Source: Anaeromyxobacter sp.
GTDB lineage: Bacteria; Myxococcota; Myxococcia; Myxococcales; Anaeromyxobacteraceae
Assembly (NCBI GenBank): GCA_025360965.1
Contig: JANYBC010000077.1
Coordinates: 1 to 55,039, forward strand
Reading direction: 5' to 3'
Length of the DNA: 55,039 nucleotides
How positions within the stretch are numbered: position 1 is the stretch's first letter; each line of letters begins with the position of its first letter. The position numbers and the translations under genes are program-made. Positions 1 to 8,199 of the stretch are shown here, piece after piece. The notes beneath the pieces are model-generated. The model searched no databases. It worked only from the letters and a program-made list of their open reading frames with translations, and had not been told where the DNA came from.

Positions 1-1180
1 TCGGCGCCGTGGCCGCGGCCGACTTCACCGGGGGTGGCGGCGCTGGAGGCGGCGCCGCCGCCGCCGCGATCGCCGCAGGCGGCCTGGCCGTGGCCGGGAT
101 CGGCGTGGGGACCGGGGTCGGGGGGCGCGCCGCCGCCAGGCGGGCCCTGTCGTTCACTTCTCGTGAAGGCTGTCCATGGAGCAGGAAGGCCGAGAGCGCG
201 CCCAGGTTGCCGCCCGAGACGGCCCCGCCCATGATCCGGACGCTCCCCTCGCGCAGCAGGGCGCCGCGCCGGACGTCGTAGACGGCGCCGACCAGGAAGG
301 GGGCGTCGCCTTCGACCACCCGGGTGGTCACCACCAGGCGGTCGGCACCGAGCCAGGCGCCGGCCTTGACGAGCGCGCCGGCCCGGTCGCCCGGCGGGAG
401 GGCCAGCGCCGGCCCGTTGGGGATGCGGACCGCCTCGGCCAGCGCGAAGTCGAGCGTCACGGTCCGGTCCTCAACCGCAAGATCGGCGGTCACCGACGGC
501 GGCCGCAGCTCACCGGCGGCGCCGGCCACCCGGTAGCTGCCGGCCGGCATCACCAGCGTGACCGGTGACGGTCCGACGTCGCGCCCCCCCACGTAGATGG
601 TCCCGGCGCGCCCCCGCGCCGTCACCGTGAGCCGCCGCTTGGGCAGGGCCCGCACCCGGGCCCGAAGCTCGTCGAAGTGGGCGCGGAAGCCGGGGGCGTA
701 GAGCATGGGTTCGAGCTGGTGCGAGGCGTCGACCTTGAGCACCGCCACCTGCGTCGCCTCCGACTCGTCGCGCTGGCCGACGGTGAGCTGGACGTGGGAG
801 AGCCGCATCATGGCGCGGGTCCACTGCTGCCAGACCCCCTCGCTCTCCGGCAGCTCCTCGAGGTCGGCCACGATGGCGCGCAGCGTCCGCTCGGCGCTCT
901 CGTACTCGCCGTTCTGGTAGACGGCCAGCGCGCCGTTGAAGGCCCGGTCGAGCTCGGCGGCGGTGGCGTTGCCGGTGCGGCCCTGCAGCCTGGCGCGCAT
1001 CTCGCCGGCCTGGAGCACGCCCGGGACCCGCTCGGCGCAGGCGGCGCGGAGCTGGTGGGTCAACTCGATCAGGTCGAGGTCGAGGGCCGCCGGCTCGTGG
1101 ACCGCCAGCACGGCGACCCGCTCGCCGCCGCGGACGGGCGCCAGCAGGGCGAGCGCGGTCAGGGCGGCGAGGGCGGTCAT
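1..1180 (-). CDS. PEGA-domain exported protein, 3' end cut by window edge
   Basis: The frame is open from an ATG at 1180 to the left edge, giving 393 residues with no stop, so the C-terminus is missing. Residues 1-18 form a hydrophobic leader. Residues about 75-160 look helical and TPR-like (AVYQNGEYESAERTL). Residues about 183-245 fit a PEGA beta-domain (TIYVGGRDVGPSPVTL and MPAGSYRV), a fold usually found in surface or periplasmic proteins. The tail is Ala/Pro-rich low complexity. The start overlaps the stop of the lipoprotein gene upstream (ATGA at 1180-1177), which indicates translational coupling and supports this start. Function unknown; probably an envelope protein working with its two operon partners. 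Confidence 0.8.
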   Translation of the reverse strand, partial: MTALAALTALALLAPVRGGERVAVLAVHEPAALDLDLIELTHQLRAACAERVPGVLQAGEMRARLQGRTGNATAAELDRAFNGALAVYQNGEYESAERTLRAIVADLEELPESEGVWQQWTRAMMRLSHVQLTVGQRDESEATQVAVLKVDASHQLEPMLYAPGFRAHFDELRARVRALPKRRLTVTARGRAGTIYVGGRDVGPSPVTLVMPAGSYRVAGAAGELRPPSVTADLAVEDRTVTLDFALAEAVRIPNGPALALPPGDRAGALVKAGAWLGADRLVVTTRVVEGDAPFLVGAVYDVRRGALLREGSVRIMGGAVSGGNLGALSAFLLHGQPSREVNDRARLAAARPPTPVPTPIPATARPPAAIAAAAAPPPAPPPPVKSAAATAP

Positions 1181-2742
1181 GGTGTCGGCAGCGGGGTGGC
1201 GCTGTTGCCGGTGTTGCGCGGGTCGTGGGCCGACTTGGGCCATGGGGCGGAGCCGTCGAGGTGGCCGTCGAGGATCACCGCGTAGAGCTTGCCGTTGGCG
1301 GCCGTGAGGTAACCGGTGGAGCGGTCGGCGCCGGCCGGGGTGAAGAGGTTGGGGGCGCGCAGCGGGATGGCGGCGGGGGAGAGCTGGGTGGTCCAGCGGA
1401 GCGAGCCGGCGGCGTCGAGAGCGGAGAGGTTGCCGCGCGTGTCGGCCACCACCAGCGCGTCGGCGCCGGTCATCGAGAGCGGAGTCAGCGGTGTCCCGGG
1501 CAGGGCGACGCTGCGCCAGCGGAGCGCTCCGGCGCTGGTCCAGGCCGAGAGCGTCTTGCCCTTCTCCGGGATCACCACGTCGTTGTTGGCCAGCACCACA
1601 GGGCCGTCGGAGGGGACGTCGGGAGGGGCGAGCGTGGTGGGGGTGCCGTCGGGGGAGATGGAGAGGAGGGCGCCGGCGGTGCCCAAGTCGAGGGGCACAA
1701 GAACTTCCCCTGTCGAGCGGATCGCCATCGGTACCGACACGGGTGAGCTTGCATGCGTCGGCGCCGGCCAGTTCTCGACCACAAAGCCCCCCGGGTTGAG
1801 TGAGATTGAATGGATGTTGCTGCCTTCCGCACCGAGGTACTTGTCACCGCTGCAAACGCCTGGGACAAAGATGGTCCCGGGGTAGACGGTAGTTGACCGG
1901 CATGACCCACTGACAACCGACATGAATACGCCCATAGAAGATGCGGCGAACGGCGTTCCGCCGCCAAGCAATGCCACCCCCTTCACCGCGGCGCCCGTGT
2001 CGCACACCATCTCCACCGGTAGCAGCGGATCCCCCGGCACGCGATAGACCTTCCCGTCGTCGCTCGGGACCCAGACTCCGGCGCTCCCGACCACCACCGG
2101 CGCCGTCAGCGCCCCGGCTCCGACCGCCACCGGCGCCCGCTGCGCCGAGCCGTCCGGCTTGACGAAGTAGAGCCTGGCGTCGCTGGCGCCGAAGATGGCC
2201 GTCCCCTGCGCGTCGACCGCCACCGCCCCAGGCACCGGCACCGGTGAGGCCCCCGGCGCGACCTCGACGGCCCAGCGCAGCCGCGTCACCAGCCCTGCCG
2301 ACCGCGACGCCGAGCTGGTGTTCCCCGCCCCATCCCGCGCCTCGACGGTGACCTCGACGGTCCGCTCGAAGGCGGCGAAGGGCCAGTTCATGAGCGGCAG
2401 GTCGGCCCGCCAGGCCCCACCCTGCAGGACCAGCGGCACGGTGACGCCGGGCGCCAGGTCGAGGCGCGCCGTCACCGCGACCAGCCGGGCGTCGTCATGC
2501 GCCCAGGCCGCCACCGCCAGCGTCGAGTCGCGCAGGCAGGGGGCGGGGCAGCTGACCGTGACGGTGTCGAGCACCGGCGGCGTTGCGTCGGCCCAGCAGA
2601 CGCCCCCCGCCGCGCAGTAGCTCCCGGCGCCGCACTCCGCGTCAACGGCGCAGCGGCCGCGCGGGGCGGGCGACCCGCACCCGGCCGCCCCCAGCGCCAC
2701 CGCCAACACCGCACCCAGCTTCACGACGAGCCGCCTCATCAC
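1177..2742 (-). CDS. Lipoprotein with beta-propeller (PQQ-like) repeats and N-terminal Cys motif
   Basis: This 521-residue protein begins with a lipoprotein signal (ALGAAGCGS, lipidated Cys near residue 23). A short cysteine-rich motif follows (CAVDAECGAGSYC), of a kind common in Myxococcota surface lipoproteins. Then comes an Ig-like segment (about 50-150) and repeated strands resembling a PQQ/quinoprotein-type propeller (GKVYRVPGD, LVVADTRGNLSALDAAGSL, GKLYAVILDG). No quinone-binding residues are evident, so a structural or binding role is more likely than an enzyme. It lies 9 bases after the 213-residue membrane-protein gene and overlaps the PEGA gene by 3 bases. The part encoded at about 1690-1970 has clearly lower GC and different codon use from the rest of the gene. 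Confidence 0.85.
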   Translation of the reverse strand: MMRRLVVKLGAVLAVALGAAGCGSPAPRGRCAVDAECGAGSYCAAGGVCWADATPPVLDTVTVSCPAPCLRDSTLAVAAWAHDDARLVAVTARLDLAPGVTVPLVLQGGAWRADLPLMNWPFAAFERTVEVTVEARDGAGNTSSASRSAGLVTRLRWAVEVAPGASPVPVPGAVAVDAQGTAIFGASDARLYFVKPDGSAQRAPVAVGAGALTAPVVVGSAGVWVPSDDGKVYRVPGDPLLPVEMVCDTGAAVKGVALLGGGTPFAASSMGVFMSVVSGSCRSTTVYPGTIFVPGVCSGDKYLGAEGSNIHSISLNPGGFVVENWPAPTHASSPVSVPMAIRSTGEVLVPLDLGTAGALLSISPDGTPTTLAPPDVPSDGPVVLANNDVVIPEKGKTLSAWTSAGALRWRSVALPGTPLTPLSMTGADALVVADTRGNLSALDAAGSLRWTTQLSPAAIPLRAPNLFTPAGADRSTGYLTAANGKLYAVILDGHLDGSAPWPKSAHDPRNTGNSATPLPTP

Positions 2743-2751
2743 GCACCTCGA

Positions 2752-3393
2752 TCAGAACGCGAACCAGACCACCGCGCCGCCGGCCAGCGCCGCCCCGCCA
2801 CCGCCGAGCGCCGCCGCGCCCTGGCCCCGCTTCTTCTCCCAGGCGCCGTTGGCCGCCAGCCAGGCCTCCGGGGTGGCGGCCGCGTCGGCCTTGCGGGCCT
2901 GGTCGCGCGCCTGGACGGCGAGCACCAGCCCGGCGGCCAGCGCCGCCGCCCCTCCCACCGCCAGCGCCACGGCGGTCGGCTTCACCCAGGAGGGACGGGC
3001 CACGCCGGCCTCCCGCCGCATAGCGCGGAGCGCCTCGCTGAGCGGCCCGACCGGATCGGCGCCGGTCGGCACCGAGAACTGCCGTCGCGCCAGTTCCTCC
3101 TCGGAGGCCGAGGTGAGGACCAGCGCGTAACCGCTCCCGTCGGAGGCGCCGGTCGCAACCGCGGAGACGGCGCGCTCCAGCCCGGCCCGCGCCGCCGCCC
3201 GCGCCGCCTCGGCCGGGGACTCGCAGGGAACGCCGTAGTCGAGCAGCTCCTTGCCGAGCGACCGCCCGGCCTCCAGCAGCGCCTCGGGGCGCGCCAGGGC
3301 CGGGTCACCGGCCAGGACCGGCCGGCAGAGCAGCAGGCGGTCGCCGGCGGCGCCGAGCGAGAGCGCGAGGAGCAGGCCTGTGGTCAGGGGCAT
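2752..3393 (-). CDS. Hypothetical protein with signal-like N-terminus and two C-terminal membrane helices
   Basis: The product has 213 residues. The start chosen is the ATG at 3393, because it opens a hydrophobic leader (MPLTTGLLLALSLGAAG). The frame continues open far upstream, but that stretch lies opposite the divergent lipoprotein gene. Two Cys (about residues 23 and 57) lie in the putatively exported N-terminal part. Hydrophobic segments fall at about 138-160 and 190-212, separated by a charged linker. It is the first gene of the leftward three-gene operon with the propeller lipoprotein and the PEGA protein. I do not recognise a family; the architecture suits an envelope-anchored accessory protein. 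Confidence 0.7.
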   Translation of the reverse strand: MPLTTGLLLALSLGAAGDRLLLCRPVLAGDPALARPEALLEAGRSLGKELLDYGVPCESPAEAARAAARAGLERAVSAVATGASDGSGYALVLTSASEEELARRQFSVPTGADPVGPLSEALRAMRREAGVARPSWVKPTAVALAVGGAAALAAGLVLAVQARDQARKADAAATPEAWLAANGAWEKKRGQGAAALGGGGAALAGGAVVWFAF

Positions 3394-3609
3394 GGCTGGC
3401 CTCGACCTCCACGACACGAGGTGCTGGGACTCCCCGTCTTCATCATGAAACAGCGGTCTGTGCAAGGAGCGTGCGGCCGGCATTTCGCTGGAAATGCGAG
3501 CCTGACCCCTCTTTCGGGGCGTCCGCGGCGCGGACCTCATGTCCGCCGCACGGCCGCTCGTCCTGTCCTCCCCTGGCGTGATCCGGCCGATCGACGCGGA
3601 CTTGGCGCG

Positions 3610-3624
3610 TGGCATCCCCTTCGC
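3610..3624 (+). promoter_or_regulatory. Candidate sigma-54 promoter of the Ig-like lipoprotein gene
   Basis: TGGCATCCCCTTCGC has the diagnostic GG and GC pairs (3611-3612, 3623-3624) separated by exactly 10 bases. The -24 half matches TGGCA and the -12 half has one mismatch from TTGC. It would start transcription near 3636, 52 bases before the ATG at 3688. It is a sequence match only. Confidence 0.4.
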
Positions 3625-3687
3625 ACCTGACTGGGTGTGCACCGGCCACACAAACCCATGGTAGCCAAGACTGACAGGAGAAACATC

Positions 3688-5883
3688 ATGGTCCTCGCTC
3701 GTCGCGGCGCGCACGCGCCCTGGCCCCTCGCGCTCGCCTTGCTCCTCGCCGCCTGCGGCGGCTCCGGGGGCGAGGTCCGCTCCTGCGCCATCGACGCCGA
3801 CTGCGGCGCCGGGGCCTACTGCATCCAGGCCTCCTGCGTGGCCAACCGCCCACCGGCGGTGACGCTGCAGCTCCCGGCGGCGCCGACCACCAACCGGGTC
3901 CTCCGGCTCGAGGCCACGGCGACCGACCCGGACCCGGGCGACTCGATCATCCGTCACACCTGGTCGGTGATTGCCGTCTCGGCCGGCTGCGACTCGGAGA
4001 TGGAGCCGAGCAGCGGCGCCCGTCTCGAGCTGATCTTCTGGTGCGCCGGTAGCTACGAGGTGACCGTGGTGGCAGAGGACGCGCGCAGCGGCGTCAGCGC
4101 GCCCGCGACGCAGACCATCGAGGTGGCGCCGGCCACCGGCCTGCCGGTGGTCGTGCCCGCTCCGGCCAGCGCGGTGGACCACCTCTGCGCGGGAGCGCCG
4201 CTCACCTGCCGGCCGGCCCAGGCCGGCGCCGCGGTGGCCCTGCCGCTCACGGCCACCGTCGACGATCCCGCCGGCGGCACCCTCACCTACCGCTGGCGGC
4301 CGGTTCCACCTCCCGGCGCCGATGCGCGCGCCAGGGTGACCTGGTCGCACGGCGACACCAGCCTCTCCACCGACGCCTGGGTCGAGACCCCGGGCGGATC
4401 CATCGCGGGGAGCTGGCGGTTCCGGCTGCGGGTCACCACCGCCGCCGGGCTGCTGGCGGAGGCCGACCAGGTGGTCCAGGTCGGCAACCGGCCGCCCGAG
4501 CTGCCGGTTTCGCCGCTGCGGCTGGAGCACCGCTACTCCGACGGGATCTACCTTGCCCAGGGCGCGCTGCCGGTGCCGGTCAGCGATCCCGACGGCGACC
4601 CGGTCGCCCTCACGCTGGCGCTCGAGGAGACCGTCACCGCCAGCTGCACCTCGAAGCTCGGGGCCATCACCGCCGGCGCCGCTCCCCTCGAGGTGCGCTG
4701 CACCGACGCCGCCGGGCTCCTCGGCACGGCGACCCGCGGCGTGCGCGTCCGGGCCGATGACGGCAATGGCGGCAGCGCCGAGGTGGTGGTCCCCGTGGAG
4801 ATCGCCAACCGCCCCCCCGTGGTGCGGCTCACCTCCAACCCGGCCGGCGGCAGCATCGCGCTCGATCACTCGGTGGGCCCCTGCGTGGGCTCGGCCGGCT
4901 CCTGCTTCGTGGTGGCCGGGACCAGCAGCTTCGAGGCGGTCGACCCGGACGGCGATCCGATCAGCGGTCTGGCCGCGACCGCCGCGGTCCTCCCCGGCTT
5001 GACCACCTCCGCCGGGGAGGCCACCACCGCCGGCGGCGTGGCGACCTTCCGCTTCACCACCCCGCTCGCCGTCCCGGGAGAGTTCCGCGGGCTCGACGGC
5101 TCCACCGGGTTCACGCTGCTCGCCACCGCCGCCGATCCGTTCGGCGGCTTCGGGCGCCTGGAGGTGCCGGTGGTGGCCCTCAACCGGCCGCCGGTGGTGC
5201 TGCGTCCGGTCCTGAACGCGGTGGTGCCGCACCGGTACGATCCGGTCCGCCGCGCCTACACCGCCACCGCGTCGCTCGCCGCCTTCGAGGATCCCGACGG
5301 CGATCCGCTGGTCTCCGTGGGCAGCGCCGGCGACGCCGCCTGCTACAACTTCTCCAGCTCGGGCGGCGTGGTGAGCGTGGAGTGCGTCCGCGCCTACGCC
5401 CCGGCCCCCGGGCTGCCGCCGCTGGCCAGCTTCACCGGTGACCACCGCGTGGTGGCCAGGGCCAGCGACGGCTGGGCCTCGGTCACCTCCGGCACCACCG
5501 TCAGCATCCAGGACGGCCCTCCTTCGGCGACCGTCTACAACGGCGCCGTCGAGTCCTGCTTCTGCAACTGCCCGAAGTGGAACGCCGACGGCTCCGCCTG
5601 CGTCGGCCAGCCGAGGTGGATCGTCGATCGGGCCCAGGTGCCCCTGCCGGTCGTGGTCAGCGAGGCCGACGGCGATCCGGTGCAGGTCACCTACAGCGGC
5701 GCCACGCCGATCGGCGGAGCCCAGAAGACGGTGCTCTCCGGCTCCTGCAGCGCCATGCTGGCGAATCCGGTCCTGCCGATCACGGTCCAGGTCACCATCG
5801 ACGACGGGGTGGCGCAGGCCCGTACCAGCTCGACGGTGACCGACGTGACCTGCGCGACCGCCACCACGCCATGCACGCTCTAG
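3688..5883 (+). CDS. Multi-domain Ig/cadherin-like lipoprotein
   Basis: The start is the ATG at 3688, preceded by AGGAG at 3676-3680. It gives a 731-residue protein whose leader ends in a lipobox (LALLLAACGG, Cys near residue 21). The earlier in-frame ATG at 3637 would place charged residues before the signal and has no ribosome site. After the Cys motif CAIDADCGAGAYC come about five Ig/PKD/cadherin-like modules. Each opens with NRPP or GPP, and most contain the acidic turn DPDGDP typical of calcium-binding beta-sandwich modules. A Cys-rich insert (CFCNCPKW) sits near the C-terminal end. It is probably a surface-exposed adhesive or structural lipoprotein. It shares the N-terminal Cys motif with the divergent propeller lipoprotein. 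Confidence 0.85.
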   Translation: MVLARRGAHAPWPLALALLLAACGGSGGEVRSCAIDADCGAGAYCIQASCVANRPPAVTLQLPAAPTTNRVLRLEATATDPDPGDSIIRHTWSVIAVSAGCDSEMEPSSGARLELIFWCAGSYEVTVVAEDARSGVSAPATQTIEVAPATGLPVVVPAPASAVDHLCAGAPLTCRPAQAGAAVALPLTATVDDPAGGTLTYRWRPVPPPGADARARVTWSHGDTSLSTDAWVETPGGSIAGSWRFRLRVTTAAGLLAEADQVVQVGNRPPELPVSPLRLEHRYSDGIYLAQGALPVPVSDPDGDPVALTLALEETVTASCTSKLGAITAGAAPLEVRCTDAAGLLGTATRGVRVRADDGNGGSAEVVVPVEIANRPPVVRLTSNPAGGSIALDHSVGPCVGSAGSCFVVAGTSSFEAVDPDGDPISGLAATAAVLPGLTTSAGEATTAGGVATFRFTTPLAVPGEFRGLDGSTGFTLLATAADPFGGFGRLEVPVVALNRPPVVLRPVLNAVVPHRYDPVRRAYTATASLAAFEDPDGDPLVSVGSAGDAACYNFSSSGGVVSVECVRAYAPAPGLPPLASFTGDHRVVARASDGWASVTSGTTVSIQDGPPSATVYNGAVESCFCNCPKWNADGSACVGQPRWIVDRAQVPLPVVVSEADGDPVQVTYSGATPIGGAQKTVLSGSCSAMLANPVLPITVQVTIDDGVAQARTSSTVTDVTCATATTPCTL

Positions 5884-5895
5884 CCGCGCCGACCG

Positions 5896-7344
5896 CTACG
5901 CCGCCGGGCGGGCCGCCCGCTTGCGCTCCAGCGCGGCGTCGGCCGCCTGGGCCACCAGCTCCGGCCCCAGCGCCTTGTCGAGCACCGCGTCGGCGCCGGC
6001 CGCCTCGAGCTTCTGCTCGGTGAGGAGATCCATCTTCCCGGTCACCACCACGATGGCCAGGTCGACCTCGCCGCCGGCGTTGCGGATGGTCCGGACGAAC
6101 TCCTCGCCGTCCATGCCCGGCATGAAGACGTCGGTCAGCAGCAGGTCGAGGCCGAGCAGCTCCTCGGAGAGCAGGCGCATCCCGTCGGCGGCGTCGGAGG
6201 CGGTCTGCACCTCGAAGCCGCGCTCGGTGAGGGCGTCGGCCAGCATGCGCCGCACCGGGCCGTCGTCGTCCACCACCACCGCGCGCCGGGGCCGGGCCGA
6301 GAGCTGGGCGATGGCCGCCTGCAGCGAGGCCTCGCCGTCGGCGTCGAGCGTGAAGCGCACCCCCATGCCGCTTCCGTTGACGAAGGCCACCACCGCCCGG
6401 GCGGCGAGGTCGGTGCCGTTGGGCAGGCGGAAGTGGAGCGAGAGCTCGGTGCCGACCGGCGAGGGGGCCGACGAGCGGACGAAGGCGCCACCCTGCGAGA
6501 GGTTCTCGATGAAGTCGGCCTCCAGCTCCGAGCTGGTGGCGTACTCGATGGTGGCCCCGCGCTGCGCCGGCTCCTCCGCACCGACCGGCCAGAGCTTGAC
6601 CGGGGCCCGCATGGCGTAGCGCGGCGCCGCGCGCGCGCCGGCGTTGCTGGGCGAGGCGTTCTCCTGGAGCAGGGCGCGGATCGAGGGCGCCGCCTCGGGG
6701 ATGAGGAGCGAGAAGCCCGACGGCTGGCCCGGCCCGGCGTCAGCCGCGGCCCGCGCGCTGTGCACCCGGGCGCGGACGCCGACCGGCTTGTCGACGCCGG
6801 GGGCGCGGATCACCAGCATGAGCTCGTCGCCGAGCGGCGGAGAGAGCGGGGAGGGCAGGAAGAGCTGGCGCGCGGCCGGCTCGAAGACCACCCCTTCCCA
6901 GGCCGGCCCGCCGACGTCGATCACCAGCATGGGCCTGTCCGAGGCGCGGTGCCGCCGCCCCTGTGGCGCCCCGGCCTCGGTGAAGAGCGGCCCGGCCACC
7001 TCGAAGAGCGCGTCCGGCGGGATGGCGTGGCGCTTCAGCTCGCAGCTCTCCAGGTGGTCCAGGAAGGCCCGGCGCTCGGCCTCGGGCATGGCGGTGAGCG
7101 AGAGGGCGCGCCCGCCGGCCCGCGCCGCCCAGAAGGTGAGCCGGGCCCGCAGCACCTCGTTGAAGGCCTCGGGCGTGAAGCGGAGCACCACCACCAGGTA
7201 GCGGGAGGAGGTGCGGTAGACGAGGTCGCACTCGCGGAGCCCCGGCCCCAGCAGCTGGGGGAGGGAGCAGACCAGCCGCTCCGCGGCCAGCAGCCGGGCG
7301 CCGGTGGCGCGAACGAAGACGCAGACGTAGTCGATGGTGTTCAT
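5896..7344 (-). CDS. PilZ-domain protein fused to a response-regulator receiver
   Basis: The protein has 482 residues in three parts. Residues 1 to about 235 form an unassigned domain. Residues about 242-350 are a PilZ domain with both c-di-GMP-binding signatures intact (RYAMR and NLSQGGA). Residues 353-482 are a CheY-like receiver with the acidic pair in VVVDDDG, the phospho-acceptor Asp near 405 (LLLTDVFMPGMDG) and a conserved Lys near 457. The protein should therefore sense c-di-GMP and also accept phosphate from a histidine kinase, with no DNA-binding or enzymatic output domain. No kinase lies next to it. It converges on the Ig-like lipoprotein gene with 12 bases between the stops. The start at 7344 leaves a 181-base leader region upstream. 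Confidence 0.85.
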   Translation of the reverse strand: MNTIDYVCVFVRATGARLLAAERLVCSLPQLLGPGLRECDLVYRTSSRYLVVVLRFTPEAFNEVLRARLTFWAARAGGRALSLTAMPEAERRAFLDHLESCELKRHAIPPDALFEVAGPLFTEAGAPQGRRHRASDRPMLVIDVGGPAWEGVVFEPAARQLFLPSPLSPPLGDELMLVIRAPGVDKPVGVRARVHSARAAADAGPGQPSGFSLLIPEAAPSIRALLQENASPSNAGARAAPRYAMRAPVKLWPVGAEEPAQRGATIEYATSSELEADFIENLSQGGAFVRSSAPSPVGTELSLHFRLPNGTDLAARAVVAFVNGSGMGVRFTLDADGEASLQAAIAQLSARPRRAVVVDDDGPVRRMLADALTERGFEVQTASDAADGMRLLSEELLGLDLLLTDVFMPGMDGEEFVRTIRNAGGEVDLAIVVVTGKMDLLTEQKLEAAGADAVLDKALGPELVAQAADAALERKRAARPAA

Positions 7345-7443
7345 GGTGGTCCCCCGCGAGGGCGCTCACGCCGGGTTGTGCAAGTCGAGGGCCGCGGATT
7401 TCGTTTCGGGACGGGGGCTTGCCCGGACGCCGGGCATACCCAT

Positions 7444-7459
7444 GGGTCCTCTGGGACCC
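7444..7459 (-). terminator. Hairpin downstream of the DUF2807 gene
   Basis: GGGTCC and GGACCC form a perfect 6-bp stem with a 4-base loop in the 181-base gap between the DUF2807 stop and the PilZ-receiver start. No T-run follows, so a terminator role is uncertain; a leader structure for the PilZ gene is also possible. Confidence 0.25.
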
Positions 7460-7525
7460 TCGAGGCCGACCCTCCGGCCGGACCAGGCCTGGGTAAGCCC
7501 CGCAGGATCAAGGCCGCCGGGCGAC

Positions 7526-8191
7526 CTACTTGGGCTTGCAGGTGGCGCCACCCGTGAGGGTGAGCCCGTCGCAGCGGCCGCCACCGGTCACGGTCACGAT
7601 GCTCCCGTCGGCGGCGCTGCCGGTCGGGTCGCCCGAGCAGTTGAGGCGAAGCTGTGACGGGCCGGTGAGCAGCAGGTTGGCCGAGGCCACCGGGTAGGAC
7701 CAGGCGTCGAGCGCGGCGCCGCCCGACAGCTTCACGATCAGTTCATGCCCGCCCGGCCCGGCCAGGGAGACGCTGCTGCGCTCGTCGGCCTCGACGGTGA
7801 AGGCGAAGCCGGCGGCCGCGCCCCCGGCCCCGTTGACGTCGACGATCGAGGCCTCGATGGCCTTGACGCGCTGGAGCCGCACCGCCTGGGCGCTGAGCCG
7901 CAGCGGGTTGATCGGGTCGACGCCGTCGACGCCGTGGAGCGTGGTCCTGAGCAGGCCGGCCTCGACCGGCGTGCGGATCAAGGGGAGCAGGTTCGAGTCG
8001 CCGCTCAGCGTGAGCGCCTGGGCCGCGGCGTTGGCGGTCACAGCCGCCTCGATGCCGAGCGAGATCTCCACGGCGTCGAAGGGCGCCACGGTCCGCTGCT
8101 CCACGCCCAACTCGCCGTTGCCCTGCACCTGCGACCTGCAGGCGGCGAGGGCGAGCGTCGAGACCAGGAGGTGACGGCCGAGGCGGGTCAT
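7526..8191 (-). CDS. DUF2807 (GIN domain) lipoprotein
   Basis: The 221-residue protein begins with a lipoprotein leader (LVSTLALAACRS). The remainder resembles the DUF2807 right-handed beta family: VEQRTVAPFDAVEIS opens the domain, followed by repeated short strands (LTLSGDSNLLPLI, IEASIVDVNGAGG). Members are usually periplasmic or surface lipoproteins of unknown function. It lies 8 bases downstream of the RNase H-fold gene on the same strand, so it is probably co-transcribed, although a functional link with nucleic-acid enzymes is not obvious. The C-terminal end carries two Cys (CDGLTLTGGATC) that could form a disulphide. Confidence 0.8.
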   Translation of the reverse strand: MTRLGRHLLVSTLALAACRSQVQGNGELGVEQRTVAPFDAVEISLGIEAAVTANAAAQALTLSGDSNLLPLIRTPVEAGLLRTTLHGVDGVDPINPLRLSAQAVRLQRVKAIEASIVDVNGAGGAAAGFAFTVEADERSSVSLAGPGGHELIVKLSGGAALDAWSYPVASANLLLTGPSQLRLNCSGDPTGSAADGSIVTVTGGGRCDGLTLTGGATCKPK

Positions 8192-8199
8192 GCGTGCCG

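Noticed and set aside
3394-5445. Long leftward open frame extending the 213-residue membrane protein upstream to about 900 residues
   Set aside because: It runs antisense under the Ig-like lipoprotein gene, is low-complexity, and the signal-like start at 3393 explains the protein.
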